A stretch of 64,000 nt of DNA, from positions 310,001-374,000 of the forward strand of contig JAPMXV010000003.1 of NCBI GenBank assembly GCA_026936335.1, in the 5' to 3' direction. Position numbers and translations under genes: made by a program. Shown piece after piece: positions 53,343 to 64,000 of this stretch. Each line of letters starts with the position of its first letter. Position 1 is the first letter of the stretch. Source of the DNA: Mantamonas sphyraenae. Taxonomy: Eukaryota > CRuMs > Mantamonadidae. Under the pieces are notes generated by a model. The model ran no database searches and was not told where the DNA came from. It saw only the letters and a list, made by a program, of their open reading frames with translations.

Positions 53343-55769
53343 TCAATAGTACGAGGGTGGAGCCTCGTTGGACTGTCCCTGTGCCTCCTGGCTAGTGGAA
53401 GCCGCAGCGGGAGGATATTCCTGCATGGGCACGGGCTGTCCAACGCTGACGGGACGTGCGGCCCTGTTGTGTGTGGGTCCGCTGGCATAGTTCTTGCTGC
53501 TCTTTGTGGATGCATTGTCCGAAGCCGCCTTTTCAGCGGCAGCCTTCTTCGTGCGGTGGCGCTTGATAAGCACGCCGGCTGTGGCAATGGTGAGGGCGCC
53601 GCCGACGGCAATGAGAGCCCAGGCCCAGCCGGGAACGCAGCAGCACTGGGGATCGCCCAGAGTGGAGCCGTCGGCGTTGCAGGCCGCATCCGAGATCTTG
53701 GACGAGGTGGAGCCACTGGCGCACGGGTTGTCGTCAAAGTTGATGTTGGAACTGCAGCCGCTGACGCCGCAAGTGTCGGAGCCGCGCAGCACCTCGATCT
53801 GGCACTCGGTCAGGTTGAGGTTGGGGCAGACCTTGGATCGCTGCTGCAGGAAGGTAAGGGCCGTCTTTGAGTCAGTGAAGTTGACGAGCTCGGACATGAG
53901 CACGTCGGTGCCGGCCACACCGATCAGCAGAGGCGGGCTGCGCGAGTTGTCGTACGCAGGCAGCGCGGCTGTGACCATCTGGCCCAGACCCGAGGCGTCG
54001 GTGTACTCTTCCGTCCACACCGTCTGGTTGTTGGTGATGCCCGCCGCAAAGTACTGGTAGTATGCAGTCATTTTGCCCAGCAGATTGCCACCGTCCTCGA
54101 TCTTGGTGTGCACGCCCTTGTGAGCACACGCGATCAGTTTCGGGTCTGTGCTTGTTGCACCACTGCCCAAAGAGTAGGTGAAGATGCGTGCGTCGATCGC
54201 TGCCGTGTTGCGGTTGTTGATCAGCGTGCGCGCAGCCGGGCCGTTGGGCGAGTTTCCGTCGGTGAGAAAGAGGATGGCAGCTGTGTGCGTGTGTGCGTGT
54301 GAACGAGTCAACCACACCGAGTGAGTGAGTGGGTGCTTGAGAGCAAGTCAAGTGGGACGGGCACAACCCAAACGGGATCGTCGGCATCACTCACTCTTGC
54401 AGTTGGACGTGGCCTCCTTGGTACGCGAGGCATCAATCACATCAAAGGCCTTCTTGAAGGCCACCTCAAAGTTCGTGCCTCCACCAGCCTCCAGGGCGGT
54501 GATGTAGTCCGTCATTTCCTTGCGGGTGACGTTGTTGGCCTGCTTGAGCTCAGCACTGGCCGACGAGGCGGTGTCGGAGAACTGGACGGATCAGAATACA
54601 GGGTTAGTTTTCGCCGCGGGAGGGGATGCCACATCACAGCACACACACACACACACACAACGACCAACAACACGGGGAAACCACTGGCGTGGGAATGACT
54701 GTCATCAAAGGCGCAAACGTACCTTGACGACGGTGACAAAGTCGGCGCTGGTGAGCGTTCCGACGACAGAGTTTGCAGCCTCCTTGGCAATGGTGAGACG
54801 CTTGTTCTGGGCCATGGAGCCACTGACGTCGATGATGAGGATGACATCCTTGGGACCACTGCTTGCGGCGACGTACCAGGGCCGCGTGCGTGGGTCGTAC
54901 GCGCTGCAACCTCCCAGGTCGGTGCGCGGCCAGACGTTGCCCGGGTACTTTCGGTGCACACCGTGCTTTGTACCAAAGTACGTCCACTTGGTGTTGGCCA
55001 GCTCCTTGTACTTGCTGATAAACAGCGAGTCCAGCTCCTTGGTGTAGCAGGCGCTTTCCTTGACACCTGCGTCCTTGCGGTTGACGGTGCTGGGAATGTA
55101 AATGCCAGACGAACCCAGGAGCACAGGGCGGCCGCTGTGTGTATGTTGTGTACGTGGTACCACAGCATCGGCGAGTGCACAGACGGCGATACGTCGCAGT
55201 AGATGTGGCGCAGTGAGTAAAGGGTCAGCTGGCGCAGGAGGGGCTCGGGTGTGCACGCGGCGGGCGGCAAAGGGAGGGACACTCGGAGCCACCACAGCCT
55301 CAAACGGCGACGGAGCAAGCGACCGTGGACTGCAGGAGCAGGCAATGCACAGTGCACGCTGCACAGTGGATGGGGGATGGGAGGGCAAGGACAGTGGGGC
55401 AGAGGAAGGCCGGACAGCCGCACACGCGGGCTGGGAGCATCTTGCGTCCGAGCGGTCTCAGCGAAAAACGGCGCAAGGCGCGCTGGGACAGGTTGAGGCG
55501 GAGGCAAAAACGTACGTGCAGTCACAGTTCTGGCCCTGGCCGAGATCATCGACACAGGTGGTGTTGAGGCCACCCAGGCACAGATCAGCGCCGAGGCAGC
55601 TGCAGTCCTTGGTGCACCTGGAGGTGTGCAACGTCTGGGCGCGGTCTCGGATGGCCTTGACCAGGCCCTCGCGCTTGTTCACCAGCTCCTGCAAGGAGTT
55701 GGCCCACACCATGGCACACAAGACGCACAGGAGCACAGCTCGAAGTTGTCCCTTTCGTGCGTGCGACAT
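53343..55769 (-). CDS. vWA-domain membrane protein with PPxY tail
   Basis: complement(join(53343..54280,54395..54581,54723..55134,55516..55769)), 596 residues. A signal peptide (LRAVLLCVLCAMVWA) leads a Cys-rich N-terminus, then a region with SRPW-type YDPRTRPWYVAASSG, which is typical of extracellular Cache domains. The vWA domain has an intact MIDAS (LIIDVSGSM, later LFLTDGNSP). After a Cys-rich stretch comes one membrane helix (WALIAVGGALTIATAGVLI), a basic stop-transfer, and a cytoplasmic tail ending APPSYY. Cache plus vWA in this order is found in calcium-channel alpha2-delta proteins and their protist relatives. The PPSY in the tail is a WW-domain ligand. Starts 13 bp from the divergent cytochrome b561 start. 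Confidence 0.75.
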
Positions 55770-55782
55770 CGAGGGCAATGAA

Positions 55783-56543
55783 ATGAATAGTTTGGTGACA
55801 ACAGCGACGTCTCTGGCCTTCAGCATCCACTTGGGTGTCCTCGCTGTCCTCGTGCCCGTGTGGTACGTCGGCTTCGACTGGTCCTACTTTTCTCTCCATC
55901 CCCTCAGCCTCGTCACTGCCTGGGCTCTCGTCACAGAGGCCCTGGTGGCGATGCGCTTGCGAAGTACGCCTCCTGCGCAGCCGACCCACACGTGTTTGCC
56001 TCCCATCTGCTCACACATCTTCTGTACACAGAGTGGGCGCCCAATGTGGTCACCTACAAAAACCTGGAGTTTGTCCATTTGGTCGTTGCCGCAACGGCTG
56101 TGTTTGCCGCTGGCCTTGGCGGCGGCTTTGTCATCGAGCACATCAAGTTCACCGAAGGATACGCCCACTTCAAGTCCTGGCATGGCATCCTGGGCGCCCT
56201 GGCACTTGGCTTGTCTTTTGTCACCGCCTCGGGAGGCCTGCTCAACTGGCCCAAGCGCGATTCGCCCACAAAGTCTGAGCGCGTGGCTGCCGCCCAGGCC
56301 TTTCAAGCTCACCGCCTCGTCAATGTGGCGTCCTACCTGCTGTGGGTCGGTGCCGTCAGCACGGGTGTGCTGTGGACCGGTTGGGGCCGCCGCAACCTTT
56401 CGGGCTACCTCGGACAGGCTGTCTTTGCCGCCATTGCCGTCACGTCCACCCTGACCCTTGTCCTGAGGTTTTCAAGCCCCAACGGTGGCAACAAGGGCAG
56501 TGACGACAGCAAGAAGCAAGGGGAGGTCAAGAAGGACGAGTGA
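55783..56543 (+). CDS. Cytochrome b561 family protein
   Basis: join(55783..55963,56032..56543), 230 residues, phase-1 intron. Six likely membrane helices. Heme-ligand His candidates sit at the usual places: SLHPLSLVTAWALVTEAL, EFVHLVVAATAV, HFKSWHGILGALAL and AHRLVNVASYLL. Size and layout match short CYB561D1/D2-type proteins (about 220 residues), which move electrons across endomembranes with ascorbate or similar donors. The C-terminus is Lys-rich and hydrophilic. Start taken at MNSLVTTA; an earlier ATG (55778) meets a stop at once. Confidence 0.82.
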
Positions 56544-56674
56544 GCCCCAAGTGCGCAAATGGATGTCCATGGCGTTTCCACGCAGTTCTTGTTCGATGGG
56601 GAATGGTGGTTGGGGGTGGGGGAGGGAGACGATGGGGCTTGGAAGGTGATGGGGAGGATGGTGGGGTTGTTGCT

Positions 56675-58470
<1,796 letters not shown>

Positions 58471-60618
58471 TCGTCATAGGGCAGCAGTTTGCGCACATTG
58501 GGCTTGCCACCCCGGTCGGGATCGGGTCGCCAGATGATGTCCAGCCGGTGCGAGTTGTGCACGGGCCAGTCGATCAGCTCCAGCGGCCACTGCCTCAGCG
58601 TCTCGATGCCTCGGTCCAGCTCAAAGTTTTTGGCGCCACTCATGCTGTAGATGAGATTCCACAGCGGGCTGGCCACCTCGCTGCTGATGCGCCATTCGCG
58701 CTCGAGACCCAGCATCATCTCTGGCCAAGCCGTGCGCGAGCCAGACCACAAGTACACAAAGAAGGGCAGCAGAGTCAGTTCGTCGTCGCTATAGTTGTCG
58801 TCGTTGGGAATTTGAATCTTGCAGTTGACCACGTTCAGTGCGTAGCCGTGCTTCTCTCGAAGCAGCGCGCTCGCGTCGCTGAACGTGCTGTCGTTGCCGC
58901 TCAGCGCATACGCAGACTCCAGAAACGCCAGAATCTGCACCGAGTTGGGTCCTCGCTCGTCAAAGTAGTACATGTTGTCGTTGATGTCTACCCAGTTCCA
59001 CCGTCCCCACTTTGTAGGCTCGCCAAACTCGCCAATCAGATAAAAGTTGTTGGCCACAATGTGGTGCATGACATCGGTGACAATGCTGGTGGCTCGTTGC
59101 TTCTCCTCGGGCGTCTCTGCCACGAGGTGAGCAAACACGGGATACGTCGCCATGTGGCCTGTGATCTGATCCGACGACGTTTCCCCCTTCCAAATCCACC
59201 CCTCGTCCGTCGTAGAGTTGTACCAGTTGCCCGTGCCCGGTGCAATCTCACCCGTCTTGGCAAATGTTCGTGCGGGATAGCCCTTGATGCCGGTCAGCTT
59301 GGTCGCCATGCGCTCCATGCCTTCAAACGACATCCACGCGTTGCGCTTTGCATCTGCATCCCGTGTCACCGCCCAACGGAACGCTTGCGACAGCACGTAC
59401 TGCCCTGTCCACAACGCATCCGAGTCGGCTGGATGCTTGGTCACGGTGCTTGTGTCGCCAAACCGTGGCAACGACACATCCGACACCATTCCGTATCGCA
59501 CATGCCGTGGCACAATCGTCTCGAAATGGGCAGCCTTTTGTGCCAGAGTCCATCGCTGGACATCAATCACAGCCAACCCGGCGTCGGTGACGGCCCAGGC
59601 TGTGGGCAAGCCGTCCTCGTACCACACGTGCAGGTCCAGCACAGCCTGGCCCGGGTGCCAACGAGGGCCGTAGTAATACGACCACACACGGCCCGAGGAG
59701 GAGTGACGATCGTAGCGCACGATGCCCTTGGAGGTGCCCATCCAGACCTGGGTGCCAGCTGCATCCATGCAGGACGTGGTGTTGAACGGCAGACCCTGCA
59801 TGCCGCCAATGCGACCCAGGGTCATGTTGGGATACTGCATGTTGAGTGCAGGCAGCGTGCCGATCCACACAATGTCGTCGTCGTCGGTCTGGGCAAACGA
59901 GGTCACAGTGGCGTCCACGTTGCCCGTCACCCACTCGAATCGCCACCCGTGGGCATCTGTGCGTCGCCAATACTTTGTTTCTGTGCCAACCACGAGTGCA
60001 CGCGAAGATGCAAGCACCGCAGACACTGGCTCCTGGCCCAGCGCCGCCTCGTGTTGCAGGCCGTCGTGCGCGTTCCACCAAAACAGGCCGTGCGGCGTGC
60101 CTACAAACGCATGCTCCTCTTTGGACGCCCATGCGGCGCAGGTGATGTGTGACAACGGTGTGTCAAACGCATGTGTGGTGCATGCGGTGTGCACAGACGC
60201 GCACACGTGCAGGGCGTGCGTGTCCAACAACACAAATTCCTGGCCGTCGCCGCCGCCGCGCAGCAGCCGTGTCTCTGCGCCCACAGACACGCCCAGTGCG
60301 GTGTCCACCCGTTCGTACTTGCTGTCGCCCAGGCCTTGCATCAGCCACACGCTGTCGTTGGTCAGCAGCAGTGCCGAAGCCCTGCCCAGAGGCAGTGCCG
60401 TGCGCACATTACCCACCGCAAGCTCGGGCCACTGACCCACAGGCGCTTCGCCTTTGAACGTGTACCGAAAAGCCACCGGCTGTTCGTACGGCGTGTCAGG
60501 CACCACCACGGCCGACGCACATGCAGCCAAGAGGAGCACAAGGGGCAACAGAGTGCGAGGGGTCATCACAGCCTTTTCTTCTGCCTCACTTTGCGCACGC
60601 CCACCCTCCATTCTCCTG

Positions 60619-61679
60619 TCACTCCTTCCTTGCAAGATACACGTAGTGGACACCCTCATCCTCGGGGTCCTCGTGGACGACGCCCTCGGCGCGGGGCTTC
60701 TCCAGCGTGCGTGTGTCGACGGCCCACTTGTACTTGGCCTTCTCCAGATAGGTGCTGCGCAGCGATGGCCGCGCATACGACACGCAAATGTACAGACCGC
60801 CCGGTTTGAGCACACGGCTCACCTCGGACAGCATCCGGTCGGCTGCCTTGGCGCTCGACGTCGAACACAGCACCGAGTCCAGCGTCGCCTTGTCGATCAC
60901 CACGTCAAACTCGCCCGTGTCAAAGTCCATCTTCTTTACATCCATGCATGTGACTGTCCGTGTGTTGTGGTGAGCCAATCCCCTCCTCCCGCGTGTCAGC
61001 TGCGCCGGCAAACACAAGCGTTGCTAACGCTCCCCTCTTGCCCCACACACACACGCACGCACGCGCTCACACCCACACACACACACACACACACATGGAT
61101 CAAACAAAACAGACGCAACATACACACCAACCCGTCCTTCTCCTGTGTGCGTGAGGCCATCTGTTTGATCACCACGGGCGAGATGTCGATGCAGTTCAGC
61201 TGTGCGTAGCCGTCCTGAAACATGTCCTCCTGGAAGGCTGAAACAGGCCAGGATCCGGGCAAACAGGATTGCAGGTGCATGTCAAAATGCACGTGCACGT
61301 GACCAGCGTCTCCATGTCAGCAGTGTGCTCCAGTCCAGCCCGCCACAGTCGCCTGCACAAGAAACGGGCGCGGGCGTCACGAGAGGGGTGCCGCCAAAAA
61401 CTCACTGCCGTTGCCGCATCCCACCACCAGAATGTTGGCATCCTTGGCCACCAGTTCGTTGATCATGTCACACATGTCCTCGTACGTCTGATACCAGTCG
61501 AACGGCTCTGCATCACTGTCCACCCGCCGCCGACGAGTCCCAGGTCCGTCAGTACCTGCACCACAAGCAACAAGCAACCCCACCCCGGCTCCTCACTGTC
61601 CCCCTTTGCTACCCCACCTTTCAAACCGTTCGTTCCAGTAGTCTTCCGACCCGTAGTTGGCCACGGACGAAGAAGACAT
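60619..61679 (-). CDS. EEF1AKMT4/METTL13-like methyltransferase
   Basis: complement(join(60619..60953,61124..61237,61406..61515,61618..61679)), 206 residues. The opening YGSEDYWNERFE then PFDWYQTYEDM matches the family's YWDQRY and WF-SYEDL blocks. AdoMet motif I is ILVVGCGNG, then LNCIDISPVVIKQM, the MDVKKMDFDTGEFDVVIDKATLDSVL block, and LSEVSRVLKPGGLYICVSY. Known relatives methylate lysines of elongation factor 1A. Its length fits the single-domain EEF1AKMT4 rather than the double METTL13. The exact exon 1-2 and exon 3-4 joins are chosen by frame and could vary by a few residues. Confidence 0.83.
61074..61094. repeat. (CA)n microsatellite in methyltransferase intron 3
   Basis: About ten uninterrupted CA dinucleotides within the last intron, flanked by CACACACGCACG-like sequence. 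It may vary between alleles. Confidence 0.88.
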
Positions 61680-61768
61680 TTGCAGGTTCGGTTTGATTGA
61701 AACGCGCGAGGATCGCGACAGGTCCGCCAACACAAAAACGAAAAAACCGCGCAGGAACGGCCACAACC

Positions 61769-63700
61769 ATGCAGTACCGCACCATGTATGTGATGGCCGC
61801 ATGGACCATCTGCATTGTTGTCTTTTCGTCGATCTTTGCCGTTGCTTGCCTGGCTCTGTTTGTGCTGGACCGCCGCCGGCGAAATGCGCAGGTGTCAGGC
61901 CAAGTGCCGCCCAGCAATCTCAAGCGTCTCCTGCCACGCATGGTGGCCTGTCTCATCGCCTATGTGCTCGGGTCCCTTCTGTTGACCCTCAGCGCCTACG
62001 ACTACATGTCGCCCATCATCTCGTGGATCTTGATCAGTCTGCTGACCATCCCGACGACAGTCCTGCTGCTCCCCGACGGTCTGACCCCGCTCCTTTCCTC
62101 CTCCGACGATTCCATGCGCATGGACGAGTCCCTCACCATGAACAACGTCAAGCCGCGCTTTTCTGTGACCAAGGAACTCGGCAAGCGCTGGATGGGCAAC
62201 CGCAAGATGGTCATTGGCCTCGCGTTCGTCCTGACGCTCACCAGCCTCCTGCTCGCCGTCCTCACCGACGGTGCCTGCTCCTGTGCCCAGCCCAACACCT
62301 TTTCCTTCCGCTACCAGCGCCAAGCCCTGCCGCCCGCTTGCCCCGTGGGTGCCCCGTGCCAGGTGTACCTCACTATGACCCAGGACATCAACCGCGGCAT
62401 GATCATCAACTTCCACAGCGGCGCCTGGTCAAACTCGACGCAGTTCACCGTGCAGTCGCAAATCCGGTATGGCACCACCACTTCCCTCGATCCCTACGAC
62501 CTCAACATCACTGCACGCGCCTACAACCGCTACTTTGACCGAATCGAGGAGCCTCGTTTCGTACACACCGCCGTCCTGGACAACCTCCAGCCCGACACCG
62601 AATATTTCTTCCGCGTGGCCGCTGCCCCCTCCGAGAAGGATGCACTCAACTGGTCGCCAGAGTACAAATTCCGCACCCCGCCGCTGGACAACGTGCGTTT
62701 TGTCACAGGGGGCGACGTCGGCCTCTCCGACAACGCACAGAAGCTCATGAAGGTGGCTGGCCAGATGAACCCGCACTTTATTGCCATTGGCGGCGATCTC
62801 GCGTATGCAAACTCCCTCGCCACTTGCTACCGCCGCTGGGACGAGTGGCTCAAGATCCTGCCCACAACCCAGGACGGCCACATGATTCCTCTCATCGCCT
62901 CCATCGGCAACCACGAGGTCGGCGGCTTTGGAATCCCGCGCAACGAGGTCGTGTTCTTCCCAGAGTACTTTGGGCAAAGCGACCAGGCCTTCAAGACCGG
63001 TGACGAGCGCCTGACGGTGAGTTGCAGTGTGTGTGCGCAGATTCCCTGCGCTTGTTTCTCCCTCCAGCCTCTTTCAGACCACCAATCCCCACTCACACAC
63101 ACAAACTCACAACCCGATCACCTTTCACGTCCCTTTCTGCTCCCACAGTACTGGAAGCATTACGTGGGCAACCACACGGGCCTTGTGGTGCTGGACTCGG
63201 GCTGCACCGAGCCCCTCACCGGACCGCAGAGCGACTTTATGGACAAGACTCTGGGTGCATTCAACGACAAGACAAGCTCCGAGTGCCGCAGCAACACGCT
63301 GGCGCTGTACCACGTGCCTCTGTTCCCGTCTGTGCGTTCCTTTGCCGAATCCAAGCCCAACCGTGACGCCTGGATGCCTCTCTTTGATAAGCACGGCCTC
63401 AACGCCGCGCTGGAGAACCACGACCACTACTACAGCCGCACCTTCCCCATGAAGGGCGGCAAGAAGGTCAGCAGCTCCACAGAAGGCACCACCTACGTCG
63501 GCGACGGCTCCATGGGCGTCAATGTCCGCCCTGTCAGCGCCCCCAAGGAGGACTACCAGGCTGTGCGCGAAGCAAAGAACTTTTTCTTTGAGGTCACTCT
63601 CACCAAGGGCTCCATGTCCTTTGTCACCTACGACCAGGACGGCAAGCAGTTTGATCAGTTTGTGGTCGCCTCCTCTCGGGCCTGCGACAACGGCAACTGA
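61769..63700 (+). CDS. Membrane-anchored purple acid phosphatase-like protein
   Basis: join(61769..63016,63149..63700), 599 residues. Three or four membrane helices lie in the first about 175 residues (AAWTICIVVFSSIFAVACLAL, MVACLIAYVLGSLLLTL, and VIGLAFVLTLTSLLLAVL). Then a fibronectin-like N domain (about 200-305) with VHTAVLDNLQPDTEYFFRV, and the metallophosphoesterase domain: GGDVG, IGGDLAYAN, SIGNHE, ALYHVPLFPS and ENHDHYYSRT. These give the metal ligands of purple acid phosphatases. The intron is 132 bp with no stop in frame, so its retention would add 44 residues. Start 61769 is chosen; an in-frame ATG at 61697 also exists, 17 bp from the divergent methyltransferase start. Confidence 0.87.
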   Translation: MQYRTMYVMAAWTICIVVFSSIFAVACLALFVLDRRRRNAQVSGQVPPSNLKRLLPRMVACLIAYVLGSLLLTLSAYDYMSPIISWILISLLTIPTTVLLLPDGLTPLLSSSDDSMRMDESLTMNNVKPRFSVTKELGKRWMGNRKMVIGLAFVLTLTSLLLAVLTDGACSCAQPNTFSFRYQRQALPPACPVGAPCQVYLTMTQDINRGMIINFHSGAWSNSTQFTVQSQIRYGTTTSLDPYDLNITARAYNRYFDRIEEPRFVHTAVLDNLQPDTEYFFRVAAAPSEKDALNWSPEYKFRTPPLDNVRFVTGGDVGLSDNAQKLMKVAGQMNPHFIAIGGDLAYANSLATCYRRWDEWLKILPTTQDGHMIPLIASIGNHEVGGFGIPRNEVVFFPEYFGQSDQAFKTGDERLTVSCSVCAQIPCACFSLQPLSDHQSPLTHTNSQPDHLSRPFLLPQYWKHYVGNHTGLVVLDSGCTEPLTGPQSDFMDKTLGAFNDKTSSECRSNTLALYHVPLFPSVRSFAESKPNRDAWMPLFDKHGLNAALENHDHYYSRTFPMKGGKKVSSSTEGTTYVGDGSMGVNVRPVSAPKEDYQAVREAKNFFFEVTLTKGSMSFVTYDQDGKQFDQFVVASSRACDNGN

Positions 63701-63843
63701 TCGCGTCCTTCTCCCTCCACGTCGTCAGTCGTCGAAAGCACCGCCTCGCAGTGGTTGGTGCATGCAGGGAGAGTTTTGTGAGAAAAGAAATGCAGAACAA
63801 TCCAACCGACATCACGCACACACCCAACCCAACCCACGCACCA

Positions 63844-64000
63844 ATGTCGGGAAGGAAAGCAGCGAGGAAAGAGGCGCAAAAGAAGAAAGAAGAGCTGTTT
63901 GCGGCAGAGGTGGCACGCAGAGAAGCGGAAAAGGCAGCCAAGGCAGCCAAGAGAGGCAAGCGGCGAGATGGCAAGACCTTTGACACGCCCAAGCCGTCCT
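63844..64000 (+). CDS. Lys/Ala-rich protein, 5' part only
   Basis: Frame from ATG 63844, open to the window end, about 52 residues visible. Begins MSGRKAARKEAQKKKEEL, then EAEKAAKAAKRGKRR and KTFDTPKPS. A charged helix with no motif I recognise. The 143-bp gap after the phosphatase stop holds a (CCCAA) stretch and no other gene. It may be a short nuclear or ribosome-linked protein, but the 3' part is missing. Confidence 0.45.
   Translation, partial: MSGRKAARKEAQKKKEELFAAEVARREAEKAAKAAKRGKRRDGKTFDTPKPS

Noticed and set aside
63017-63148. Reading the phosphatase as one unspliced frame of 667 residues
   Set aside because: The 132-bp stretch begins GTGAGT and ends CCCACAG, is low in conserved motifs, and its removal joins the strands expected in purple acid phosphatases.

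Overview
The window is nuclear DNA of a GC-rich, gene-dense eukaryote. Genes are broken by short GT-AG introns (about 75-780 bp; donors usually GTACGT or GTGAGT), proteins have eukaryote-only architectures, and spacers are very short. Two axonemal genes (a SPAG17/PF6 homologue and an EF-hand/WD40 protein of the WDR49/EFCAB8 type) show a flagellated organism, most likely a free-living protist. The exact lineage cannot be fixed from sequence alone. No tRNA, rRNA, transposon or CRISPR array was recognised.

Layout. 0-10.4 kb: a partial unknown gene, a SAM+PB1 protein, SPAG17, and a very-long-chain 3-hydroxyacyl-CoA dehydratase. 10.4-20 kb: a 1757-residue Armadillo protein, a secreted EEP-fold nuclease/phosphatase, an SCP/Dullard-type phosphatase and prefoldin subunit 3. 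20-28.5 kb: five head-to-tail minus-strand genes (double DUF350 membrane protein, SPIRAL1/Jupiter-like repeat protein, vanin/biotinidase-like amidase, LYR protein, long secreted disordered protein). 28.5-36.3 kb: an AIF-like flavoprotein facing a very large ankyrin-Roc-COR-CHAT gene. 36.3-43.5 kb: an inverted duplication of ribosomal protein L8 (eL8-named, uL2 family) around a TRIM37-like E3 ligase gene, then an ARF GTPase. 43.5-56.5 kb: a small MOZART2-like protein, a second double DUF350 gene, the EF-hand/WD40 gene, a SET1/MLL-like methyltransferase, a vWA membrane protein and a cytochrome b561. 56.7-64 kb: a second inverted ARF copy, a secreted propeller-containing protein, an EEF1AKMT4-like methyltransferase, a membrane-anchored purple acid phosphatase and the start of a last gene.

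Two things stand out. (1) The ankyrin-Roc-COR protein ends in a CHAT caspase-like domain with visible His and Cys, the layout of a receptor-switch-protease immune or death protein. Its ankyrin array is almost identical from repeat to repeat and carries a one-base frame break. (2) The RPL8 and ARF copies are joined by three copies of the 3' end of the secreted propeller gene, only one of them intact. This records a series of inverted segmental duplications.

Coding joins were inferred by reading GT-AG sites and frame continuity by eye. They are internally consistent but not tested against transcripts.
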